In this document: piece after piece, positions 54,242 to 64,000 of the stretch
Layout of the letters: each line of letters begins with the position of its first letter
Numbering within the stretch: position 1 is the first letter of the stretch
Source: Onchidella celtica
Lineage: Eukaryota > Mollusca > Gastropoda > Systellommatophora > Onchidiidae
Assembly: GCA_963931925.1 (NCBI GenBank)
Contig: OZ007571.1
Span: 56,423,311 to 56,487,310, forward strand
Direction: 5' to 3'
Length of the DNA: 64,000 nt
Notes under the pieces: model-generated
The model's input: the letters and a program-made list of their open reading frames with translations, nothing else
Database searches by the model: none
Told to the model about the DNA's origin: nothing
Translations under genes and position numbers: made by a program

Positions 54242-54408
54242 TAAAGCTGGGTTCTCATGCGAACGGAAACGGCAAAAAATCCCTCATATAATAAAATGAA
54301 AGAGTGTTTCCATGTGTACGGAAACAGCGTGCGGGAACATTCTTTCTATTTCATTACTTGAAGGCTCTTAGACGTTTCCGTTTCCGTATACATGAGAACC
54401 CAGCTTAA
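54242..54408. mobile_element. PIF/Harbinger-like MITE, 161 bp, TAA target duplication
   Basis: The element spans 54245-54405; ends AGCTGGGTTCTCATG and CATGAGAACCCAGCT are perfect 15-bp inverted repeats continued by imperfect ACGGAAACGG matches. TAA flanks each side (54242-54244 and 54406-54408), the 3-bp target duplication of the PIF/Harbinger group. Internal CGGAAAC(G/A)G words recur. Confidence 0.85.
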
Positions 54409-56740
54409 GCCATAAAAATCAAAACTTAAATGACGCAAAGATAACTCAGTGTCAAACAAAGTAAAAGGAAGAGAACTCATTGAATAAAATAATAATAATT
54501 ATTGAATAAAATTATACACTGTACATTATGCAAGTGCAACTAGCCAAAGCGCTCAATCTACGGATGGTAATAGTAATACGGACATATTGTGACATAATCT
54601 AGGCAGGTCCAGATGAGGTGCCCAGACTTACCAAGGATAAACGAGTCTCCTCCCTCCCTCTCTTTCCTGACTCCCCCCTTACTGTCCCGATCTTTCTCTC
54701 CCCCCCATCCTCCCTTTATCCTCTCTCCCCATCTTCCCCCCCTCTCTCCTTTCCTCTTTCTTTCTTTCCTCTCCCACCCCTCTCTCTCGCCCCTCCCCCC
54801 TATCTCCTCTATCACTCTCCCCTCTCTCTATTTGATAGATTTTGTAAAGTGCTTCACATTTTTTTCTCCTTAACTTTCCAGCTTGTAAGTCTTACTTGTA
54901 AAAATACTGAAGTTTTTACCTTTTTCTGCTACAGTAGCAGAAATCGTTAAAAAGGAAGAGTGAGATTGAGTTCTAAAGACATGAACCCTACACTAGCACA
55001 AATTGATTTACAAATATACAGGATCTCTGAAAATCATCTTTTTCTGTATGTAAAAAGTCAATCATGTGGTGTAGAAATATCATCTTTGCCCAAATTTGCA
55101 GAGAAACAGTAAAAAGTTCTTTCTGAATACCGAGTGTTGATGTTTTGTCATTTTCTTTTTCTTTAAGATTGTCATTTCTCACCTCAGTCACAACATGTTC
55201 TCTCCTGGACATACACTGTGAGTGTGACTATAGTCTTATTCATTATCTTCTAAGCCGAGAATTTCTGCCATTTATGTGAATTGCAGCATAAATTTGAAAC
55301 TTTGCCATATCCGGTTACCGGGCCATCCGTCTTGACGGACAGAATGCTGCACGCTGCATTCCAATCCGGCTGTCTCCGAACAGGCGGCTGCAAGTTGGAG
55401 CGAGTATAATCACTCTGCCCGTCATCTCTCTATTTTATTTGTAATTGAGGCATGCCCGATATTCATCCTTCAGTTTGCTGCCTTCAAACCGGTCTTAGTA
55501 TTCCTCAGCCTTAGCCTACTGAAAACTGAATCTCTCATCCATGAATTTTGTTTGGGTATACTGAGACTTTCACTTGTTATTCTATCTTGATTTAATTAAT
55601 TCTAGGAATGCTGGATTAACCATTAAGCAAAATAAGCATACAATTAACAATGTGCTGAAGGCATGGGGGGGGGGGGGGGGGAGAGGGGTGCACCACAGAA
55701 ATAATTAAATTCATTGCCGGATTTACCATGGACCATGTGGTGCAAAATTGTAAATGGTCCAGCTGAACAAGGGTCCACTAAAAGCCCCCCTCCCCCAAGT
55801 AAATGAAAAAAATATAATTTTATTTTATGGTTTATTTTTGTTATATTCACTTATTCAGAATTATGTGCAGTTATAGATCTAGATCTAGGCCTATATGGAG
55901 GCACCAAAAGCAAACGGTTTGTACTTTGGGCCTTTAAAGGTTTTAATCCAGCCCTGAATGCAAATAATACAATAGTTAGCATATTTACCTAGAACTAAGG
56001 CTGTGACTTGGATCTCCACATCGATCTTCATTTCCTGTGCTGCCAGCCGCAGGTGAAGAACGTCCTTCCTTTCTCTAGCCCTATTTCATCGATTGCAAGT
56101 AAATCAATGAAGTCTAGATATAGAGACATCGTTTGAATCTTCACACCTCGCCCTACATTAGCTGGATCAACGATCGACACTTGCTGTTAGGGTGAAATTT
56201 AGTCCGTGCAGCGTTACAGTCTGTAAGGTTTTAGTTTGTAAGCATCCATCGCCGACTTTTCATGTTTGCAAAAATAAGAAATTCGTTTCAACTTTGAGCC
56301 TAGCAGTGGAAAACAGACTCGCCGTGGGCACAGCAGCACGGTGCGAAGATACACAGGGGGAAATAACTCCAATAAAACGTATAAAAAGTTAGGTGAATTT
56401 TTGAAGTGGTTATGTCCCATACCACAACGAAAATGGAATTGTCACTCGACAACTTGAACCTGTTCACATCTTACTGTAATTATATACAAGTAATTCACAA
56501 ATTCTCCATCTCTGAATGCAAAAGGCTGTTTTATTAGGCCACCTACAGTAACCAAATTTTGCATGTATGGACATTTGGCAAGGCCATACAGGATTTTTTT
56601 TCTTTTAATAATCACCCAAAATAAATTGTGCTCCCACCCTCCTCTCTCCTGGAAAGTTTCAAGAATCCAAGTCTGGAACTCTCAGATGACAAGTATCCGC
56701 ATTTGTGAAACGTTCGCCATTAATTTTTTTAATGTTTTAT
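54409..56740. other. Intergenic region with polypyrimidine tract; no gene supported
   Basis: Includes a CT-rich tract at 54641-54833, a G(17) run at 55665-55681 and a GC-richer block at 55310-55440 whose nature I cannot tell. No domain or splice-linked ORF is seen. Confidence 0.4.
54641..54833. repeat. Polypyrimidine (CT)-rich tract, about 190 bp
   Basis: Almost pure C/T on the plus strand, which creates long spurious ORFs on both strands. Such mirror-like tracts can form triplex DNA. Confidence 0.88.
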
Positions 56741-56759
56741 TTAATTTTCTATCCTGTTA

Positions 56760-56935
56760 CATTTTTCCCTGATGAAGGTCAGTTGACCGAAAGCTTGATT
56801 TGTCTTTCTTTTTCCTTTTATTGTATGGTTTCTGTACTATTTTTTACACAAGGCTTTGCTACATACAACTTTTTCTTTTTGCCAGTTTGACTCCATTTCA
56901 AGCTTTGCTGCGAGCCCACAAATTTTGAGTGTTTT
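56760..56935 (+). repeat. Dispersed repeat with stem-loop resembling a hammerhead core
   Basis: Best-preserved copy of the family at 15815-16205 and 47940-48140. It reads CTGATGA at 56769-56775, a 4-bp stem GGTC/GACC with loop AGTT, then GAAA at 56789-56792, followed by a T-rich body and TACATACAACTTTTTCTTTT. CTGATGA...GAAA around stem II is the conserved core of hammerhead ribozymes, but stems I and III are not evident. Confidence 0.6.
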
Positions 56936-57644
56936 TTTATATTTAAACAATACCAGCCCCATAAAGACTGGCATATATTTCATCACTCACACATGAAACA
57001 TCAAACAAATGAAGCCTTCATGATGTACACTTTTGTGTCCCATGGCAAAAAATCAGGAAGTTGTGGAATTTGTGTGTACAGAAATGCTGTCGCATGACAG
57101 AACCTGGCTTCTTGCATGAATAATCTTTCACATAAATTCAAAAATGACAGCAGTTCTGCATATGGACCCCAGTAACATGTTCGCCCATTCATTTGTACAG
57201 AGACATCCATACAACAGCTGGAGACAGAAAGCAAAAGACAAACAAGGACTTTTACATTAGCACAACAACTCGCAATGTAATTGTTTCAAAATTTTTAATT
57301 TCATCAGTTCGATCAGTATGGTTGGCATTTTTCCATGAGACAATGAAATTTGTGAGTGAATCTGGCGAACAAGGGCTTAAGGTGAAATCTGTGTACCTCC
57401 TTAAAAAATCAAAATATTTCTAAGACGATTTCAAGCTAAATATTCAAACTGAATGCAGAAATATAGCCAATCTTTCATTCTATAAGCAAATCTCATAGAA
57501 AAATTGTCCCCCTTTGGAGGGGCTTTCTCAGTAATTTGGTTTTTCACACTAAGCCTGATTTCACCAGATCCACTCACATGTAGTGAAAATAACAATGATT
57601 GTAATTTTGTGACAACATGAAATTATGACATGAAAACAAATTTA
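56936..57644. other. Intergenic; no gene supported
   Basis: Overlapping open frames on both strands at 57001-57423 lack domain similarity I can recognise. Confidence 0.4.
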
Positions 57645-58939
57645 TGAGTCATGATATGAAGACAATTTATTTACATAATAATTAATGTAAACAATACAAA
57701 ATAATTTCATCATATTTGTACACAGGTACCATGATCACCTTTCTTCTGCATCTCCTACAAGAAATGGGGATAGCTCACGAACACAATTACAAATTTCTAT
57801 AAAACAAAACTGAAACCACAAAACTACTCTGCCACACTTTTGTACTGTTAACTGAACACCCTCAACTGAATGAAGTTTTCAGTGTCTACAAAAGCTGTAG
57901 TCAGCAATATTATTATTGCGTAAGAATTAGATACAGCATAATCGTCTGTCCATGAATTTCCAGCCAGGTGTGCACAAACACCCAGCACCTTTTTGTGATG
58001 AGGCTATCCTAGCAAGTTATTTATGCAGATCATATTCAAACTGAATAAACAACCAATCATGCATTTCTGCATGTGTGAGAAAAGAAATTTCATACTTTTC
58101 TATTTTCATTGCAAATAAGGAAATAATCATTTACTCCTCTGTAACAACTCTGTTGGATTATCAATGACGTCATTTTTCAAAATTGTGATGAACTACTATT
58201 TGAGATGATTGTTTCACATCCCCAATTTTCAGAAGCCTTCTTCACAATTTCAAATTAGGTTACAAAATTTCTTTCTCACTTTAAATGTCAGTAACTTTCC
58301 ACAAAATGCTCATACTAACAGCCTGGTTGATCTTATGCCTTTGATTGAAATGAATCAGTCATAACTGTAAGGTTTCCACTGGTGACAATTTGTGGGTGTC
58401 ATGAAAACTATGGAAATACTTCACATTCATGATTCATCTTCACATATCAAACAGTAACATATAATAATATGTCAACTTGTTGAGTTTAGTGTCAAACAGA
58501 TTATAACCCTGCATCTTTAAAATAGTGAAAAAAGTTGTTACAATTCTTCACTGAGATTCTCAGAATCTATTGACGACTTTGGGAAAATGCTATGACTAGT
58601 ATTTATCAAATGTTAATTTAGCAACCATATTCTCAACCATTTCTCAATTACTTCTGGATTTAGTGTCAAAAATATAGTTTGTTTACAAAGTACCTCTGGT
58701 ACCTGAACAGGTTCATATTATTCAACTGGAATGCTGCAGTTAAATATTTCAAACCGTACCTCATTGACATCAGGGTGTCCTGAATTTGTCAACCGCTCTA
58801 GCATTTTTCACAGGTATGGTAAAGTCTTTGAAATTTCAGAATGAGATGTACTTCATGGTGAGATGCCTAAAACAAAGGAATGGTAAGCACCATATTTTAC
58901 CAATGCTGAAAGGAACTTGTCTCAGAATCCAGTCGATCT
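57645..58939 (-). other. MED23 3' UTR with candidate poly(A) signal
   Basis: No coding sequence follows the MED23 stop at 58940. An AATAAA motif on the minus strand at 57671-57666 is a good candidate for the end of the transcript, giving a UTR of about 1.3 kb. Confidence 0.5.
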
Positions 58940-61900
58940 TCAAAATGTTTTGGCTGTGGCTGAGACTGATGTGGCTGATACAGTAGTGGCGGTTTCTTCA
59001 ATGTTGAGATGTGACATAAAGCGTAGCCGCAGCTTGAGAGCTGGTCTCAGTTTACAGATGACTTTCTCTGCATCACTCTTGACACCATCTCCAACAAACA
59101 TATATTTGATATGATAACTGTCAATGTGAGTTAAGGCCGAATAAGTACTAAAACTGTATTTTATCACAATCTTTACCAAAAACAAGCTCACGTCCATTCA
59201 ATAGGTGAACTTCTGCCTCCAGTGTTTCAGTCACTATACTTAATGTTTAACTGCCACATTATGATGATATTCTGAGAAGATGATGGAGAAGGTTACTTTT
59301 TTTTTTTTAAGACATGAAATACAACAAACATAAAATAAAATATTAACCCTTTCACTGCCCTGTGGACGTGCACCATACACCCTAAAATCTGTAGTGTGTG
59401 AGTGCTGAGAACTCATGCTGTATGTCCTAAAATCTGAGGTGAGATGGTGCTGTTCAGCAGGGAAAAATATGAAGCAGTTAATTGTTAAAACAATAATATT
59501 TCTGATTTACACAAAATTACCTTTCACTGTCAATTTTTTTTCTTTGCAGTGTCTGTTTTCTAAATACATGGATAAATTATAATTTGTTAATGATAAATTG
59601 CCATTAGGTGAAATCATGTGACAGCGTACTATTAAAATAAGCAAATTGGGATTTTCTTTACCTTTAATCACCCATAACTAATAGAGGAGTGTCAGTGAAA
59701 TAATACCTGTACATTTACAATGGCCACATTTCTAAAAGAACTTCTGCTGATGCTAAAAGCCCAGGCAAAATTGAAATTAAAATTAATAGATTAAAATTTA
59801 TCCCTATCACCCCCCCCCCATATCACCAACAAAAATTTATAATTCATTATTAAATAAATATTAAATAATATATATTCAGATAATATTATAATACTGTAGG
59901 ATACAAGTTGTGAGTTGTGAACTGTTGTGAGTTGTGAACTGCGCCTAACAGGCTGCGTTACAATTTGCTCTGAGATAGAGAGAGTGAGAGAAAGAAAGAG
60001 TGAGAGAGATGCAAATCGAGAGAACAAGACTTTCTGTAAAGCACCTAGAGCAAAGTCGTTTGGATCAGGCTCTATATAAATGATCTTCATTATTATTATC
60101 ATTAAAAGTAATGGATAATAATATTCACATGGCTATTGTTACTTTGAATTCCTACTTTCATTCACCAATGAAAATATGCGAATGTGCCTATTCCACAAAA
60201 AGGCTATGATGCTACTAACCTTGCAAACTTGAAATATCACCTGATGAGACATGAAATTTCATTCCCCATTGGGGTACTAAAAATTTCGGCTTAACACTTG
60301 TTGGCAAAGGATACAGATAATCACAAATGGCATCCATGTGGTAGAGGTGCTCACTGGCTTTGTCCACATTCAGGAGAATCTCATAAAGCTCCACTGTCAG
60401 CTGAAAAGTACAAGACAAAAGTCAGCACTTGACATAGTGGTCAAATTTGATTTCTGACAAAACCACATTGGACCATTTACAAAAAGTGTAGCTAAGCCTA
60501 GCAGGCTGCTAACCCTGATATACTACGTACATCAGAGTAAACAATCTCCTAAGACTAGCAACACTTTATGTATATGGCCCAAAAGTCATGAAATTAACTA
60601 CAGAAAATGGTTAGCTTACTTTAATTACTCACAACATGTGACATAAAAAATGTCTTAAAGCAGGAGTATGTTAATGAAGTAAATTTTTACAAATGATCTA
60701 GCAGTTCTCATGCGATGGTAGTCGTGAAATGGGCCTGGAGAAACCTATCAGAGCTGAGACCATAATACTGTTCAATGAGTGTTGTAAATAAGGCAACATT
60801 GTTTACTATACGTTAATCGCAGTGACATAATCTACAATGTCTTATATCTCAGGAACAGGTAAAAGAATCACCGTTACCCTAACACAGTTCTTGAAAAATC
60901 ACAGACAAATGTATCATAATAAGCACAAACAAGTGTCTCTCTTCACCTCAAGCAAACATCTTGTCCTCTCTAAGTGAAAACGCTGCAGGAAAGGTCCCAC
61001 AAGATGGCACAGAAAAATAAACTGATTTTCATGTTTGATCTTTGGTTTCAATTTTTCCTTCACAAACCTGCACAAAGAAAGTCAATGATCAATTTGCTAG
61101 GTTAATATATAAACATCAATATAGCACTTATAAAAATTACATACATCATTAAATAAAAAGTATGAAAGCATTGAGGAACCATTTGCTGCATTTCAGTTTT
61201 CGAAACTATAAAATCAAAATTTGGCACTTCATAAATTTTTACAATGAAAATTTTTTCTTCTTTTGGTGAAAATACAATTTCAAAAATGAAAGGTTTCATA
61301 TTTTTAATATGATTATCAGTCAAATTGATAACCACAAAAATATTTTATTTTGCAAAACATTCATTGTTTAATATAATTATTCTACAACTTACTGTGGCAA
61401 GTGTGACAACTGCCCAATGCCAGCATGATGCCACACACCATGGCACAATTCCAGCACTGTTGAACACTGGTGCTCCGCATTCTGATGATGTGACAAACTG
61501 ACGTTCAGTATTTTGAAAGGGTTGTGGTGTGCAGCAGGTGTTTCTAACATCGGTGATGAAATGGCTTTGAGGATACGTTCATTCAGCACACTCCAGTATG
61601 ACTCCTTGTGATAAAACATCAAGACAGAAAATCTCACTACATTATGCAAAATTTAAAAAAACATTCAAACATAATAAACAATTGTATTCCAAATCCCCCT
61701 CTAACACTTATGTTTTCTTTTAATCAGTTCCCCAGCAATGAACCATATCTGGCAGAAATATTGTCACAGCAACAGTATACTTTCAACAAATACAAACTGA
61801 ACTGAATGCAAGAATATTTCATTAATAAGGTTGTTTTTCTTTAATCTATTTCTTTGCTGTACCACATGTATTCTTGAAAAGGGAGTTCAGAAATAGCTGG

Positions 61901-63872
61901 GATTTTATTTGTCTGAAAAACCAGCTCTCAAGTAGGCTAAATGAAGATACAATCTCCAGCAAATTTGTACTACATCAAATCTCTCATCCATCACTCTGCT
62001 TCATGATAAATACTACATATCGTCACAATTCTTTAAAACTCCAGCAATCGGTTTTGGCTACTTTTCAGGAGAAGAAAAAACTGTTTTATTTTAGCACAAC
62101 TTGTCTACTTATGATGAGTTTTTGAAAGTTTGCTATCCGATTATTTGCTTATGAGTCTTTAACCAAGATCATTTGAAGCAGCTCTGAATGTAGCTGAATA
62201 TATGTGAAAACTGATTTTTCGAATTTTTGAGTTACAACAGTCTTAGGGAATGGTGATAATATATGACTGAACAAACTGACGTAAAACATATGTAACTCAC
62301 AGGAAGAGCTGTCAGAATCAAACCAACAGCATTATACCAAGACATCATGTCCTTTTGATCTGGTAGAAGTGATGACCTGAAATCAAAATGTGAATGACAG
62401 AAATAGTTTCAAAGATAAGATGTCAATTTCACATTTACTGCTTATATCAAACATTAAGATGTGATTTAATTTTTTTTTCCCCGTAACAATAAGTAACGGG
62501 ACAGAAATGTTGACTTCACTCAAAATATCTCAATTAAAAGTAATAAAAAAAAACAATATAGCCAGAAGAGACAAACTTAGTCTTTATGTAAGACAAAGAT
62601 AATTAAGTTCACCTCCTTTCACAGACTGAAAAATTACTTTTAACTCTAGCATTGACTTACGGTCTGAGAGATACTTCAATGAGAGCCTCTCCAACTGTCT
62701 GTGCTGGCACTGGAAGGGCCATCAGCTCAACACATATGGAATGAAGTGCATGGGCTGCTGCATTGGGGAATTCATTGAATCTCCAGTCTGCTGATGGGTA
62801 GGGAGGAGGAAGCTCTCCAAGAATGGCTTTCCAGTTAAGGATGAAACAGTGTTTTTCAAACCATGTATATAAGAAATTATTTGGTTGCTGGAGAGGGAGA
62901 GCAAACTCACACCACCTCATTTTCTTACCTGCTTTCTTTCTTTCGACATGATATTTTCTGGCTGAGATATTCATCCCAGGAATCTGTTTTTCTTCCCTAT
63001 CTAAAGATCAAAGATGTTGAGATAAAATAAATTTTCATCTTGAAAAGATAAAAAAAAACTTACCAATTAGGGGGCAAAAGTGGTAAGTCTACTAAGACCT
63101 TGTTCATTTATGCAACTCAAATGTGAGTGTGCATGAGAAAACCCACAATATGTCGGCAGAGCTGATTTTGAGAAAAACGGCTTTGAAGTGAAAATATGGC
63201 GATACAAACTTCCAACTTGGCTGTTGTTTAGGGGACCGTGGCATGTTACAGGTAAACTGTAGACAAGCAGTGAACACTACTCACTATGATCTCTATAAAG
63301 GCTTTGTAATTAGACTACGGTCTCCTAACAAGATCCAAAAACTTCCGACTTGGCTGTTATTTAAGGGACCGTGGCATGTTACAGGGTAAACTGTAGATGA
63401 GCAGGGAACATTACTCAGTATGATCTCTATAACGGCTTAGTTATTAGACTACGGTCTCCTAACAGCAATCACTTCAATATTAATGGGTCAATTAGCTATT
63501 GCCACTTTTAGGATTAAATGCCGTTTTATCAAAATCTTGTTTTAGGGGGGTCACTGACTTCAATTTATCAGAAATGTCTTGTCTTTTATTATGTGCACAG
63601 AACTCAAAATCTCATGTTTGCGACTTATTGTGGGTCTTCTCATGCATACTCACAAATATCAGATTATCCCCATGCTACTCGAAAAAAACAAAACAAAAAC
63701 GTCACCACCATAAGCATCCACTTTCTATGACAAAGGATACTACTTCTGAGTCGACTGATGAGCTTGATGTAGTACTCATTTTCAGGAGTCCATGATGGTT
63801 CATCTTTCTTCAAATACTGCAGATAATCTTCTGACAAGCACCAATTCTCTGGCCGAATATCACTGAATGCAC
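58940..63872 (-). CDS. MED23: Mediator complex subunit 23, C-terminal part (7 exons; 5' part outside window)
   Basis: Exons in transcript order are 63872-63744, 62826-62661, 62376-62301, 61604-61393, 61067-60947, 60400-60315 and 59117-58940; GT-AG junctions and phases all match, giving about 322 C-terminal residues. Diagnostic blocks that align in register with human MED23 are ENWCLSEDYLQY, ADWRFNEFPNAAAHALHSIC followed by VELMAL, CHGVWHHAGIGQLSHLP, HLVGPFLQRFHLERTRCLLE, YEILLNVDKASEHL, and KVICKLRPALKLRLRFMSHL. MED23 is a HEAT-like helical tail subunit of Mediator that links activators to RNA polymerase II in the nucleus. The end differs from human: a Ser/Thr/Ala-rich tail (TATTVSATSVSATAKTF). 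The first exon here starts at a splice acceptor, so roughly three quarters of the gene lies beyond 64000. Confidence 0.95.
59805..60105 (+). repeat. SINE-like repeat with L2-type tail, copy 3
   Basis: Ends GGCTCTATATAAATGATC then TTC(ATT)n, close to the L2 LINE terminus. The interior carries GTTGTGAGTTGTGAACTG tandem words and CAGGCTGCGTTACAATTTGC, the reverse complement of words in 26130-26543. It lies in the last MED23 intron. A C(12) run at 59808-59819 marks the left edge. Confidence 0.65.
63121..63657. mobile_element. Inverted-repeat MITE, family shared with GTF3C6 intron (copy 2)
   Basis: Ends ATGTGAGTGTGCATGAGAAA and the inverted TTCTCATGCATACTCACAAAT, extended by ACCCACAATA(T/A)GTCG. 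The interior matches 18249-18649 in reverse orientation but contains its central block twice in tandem (63207-63330 and 63340-63463). It lies in the MED23 intron between exons 63744-63872 and 62661-62826. Confidence 0.8.
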
Positions 63873-64000
63873 CTGTTCAAACGACAATGATTACAGTCTT
63901 TCCCATTTCCAGGTGGCATAATATTTTATTACGCACATTGTGGGCAGTGACTGCTTCTCCCATGTCAATGCAAATGTGGAGTTTTCTAAAGGAATAACAT

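Noticed and set aside
54558-54950. Overlapping ORFs rich in R/G/E on one strand and S/P/L on the other
   Set aside because: They arise from the CT-rich tract at 54641-54833; no domain, splice or codon-use support.
56769-56792. Functional hammerhead ribozyme
   Set aside because: Only the core and stem II are present; no complementary stem I or closing stem III with a UH cleavage site is seen, so it is kept only as a repeat feature and a finding to test.
57001-57423. Open frames on both strands suggesting a transposase or host exon
   Set aside because: No catalytic motif, inverted ends or splice partner; both strands are equally open, as expected by chance.
59345-59490. Possible TTAA-flanked element starting TTAACCCTTTCACTGCC
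   Set aside because: The left end resembles a piggyBac-like end, but the right side has only a weak imperfect match near TTAA at 59477, so the element cannot be defined.

Overview
The window is animal nuclear DNA: AT-rich, with intron-split genes, spliceosomal GT-AG junctions, AATAAA poly(A) signals and many transposable elements. The protein families and the mix of RTE, I/Ingi-like, L2 and short-LTR Ty3-type elements suggest a lophotrochozoan, most likely a mollusc, but the species cannot be fixed from the sequence alone.

Four host genes are recognisable, all on the minus strand. From left to right they are: (1) a complete LAPTM4-family lysosomal four-span membrane protein (7 coding exons, 14308 to 3530); (2) a complete small TFIIIC subunit, GTF3C6-like (5 exons, 25199 to 16748); (3) a tubulin-tyrosine-ligase-like protein with an N-terminal membrane anchor (2 coding exons plus a probable 5' UTR exon, about 50.8 kb to 46401); (4) the C-terminal seven exons of Mediator subunit 23 (63872 to 58940), whose 5' part lies beyond the right edge. 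Exon phases match across every junction I checked, so the models are internally consistent.

The rest is mostly mobile DNA. A full-length RTE-type LINE with an uninterrupted ORF and an 11-bp target duplication sits antisense in LAPTM4 intron 2 (7500-10748). An I/Ingi-like LINE with endonuclease, reverse transcriptase and RNase H in one 1277-residue ORF lies at 30521-34569, also with matching target duplications. A 7.1-kb nest at 38098-45244 is a Ty3-type LTR element (145-bp LTRs, 5-bp target duplication) that has lost reverse transcriptase and RNase H; its gag-protease boundary is split by a 4.1-kb L2-type LINE, whose 5' region holds a tRNA-derived SINE-like segment. A 1.4-kb hAT-like element (35555-36989) carries only the N-terminal zinc-finger part of a transposase.

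Small inverted-repeat elements are common in the introns and spacers: an 8-bp-target family with three copies in LAPTM4 intron 1, TTAA-flanked elements, hAT-like elements, a TAA-flanked element, and a family shared between GTF3C6 and MED23 introns. Three copies of a SINE-like family share their 3' end with the L2 LINE. A degenerate repeat family contains a stem-loop resembling a hammerhead ribozyme core.

The host genes do not form a pathway: they serve lysosomal membrane sorting, RNA polymerase III transcription, a TTL-family ligase reaction and RNA polymerase II Mediator function. No rRNA, operon or CRISPR feature is present.
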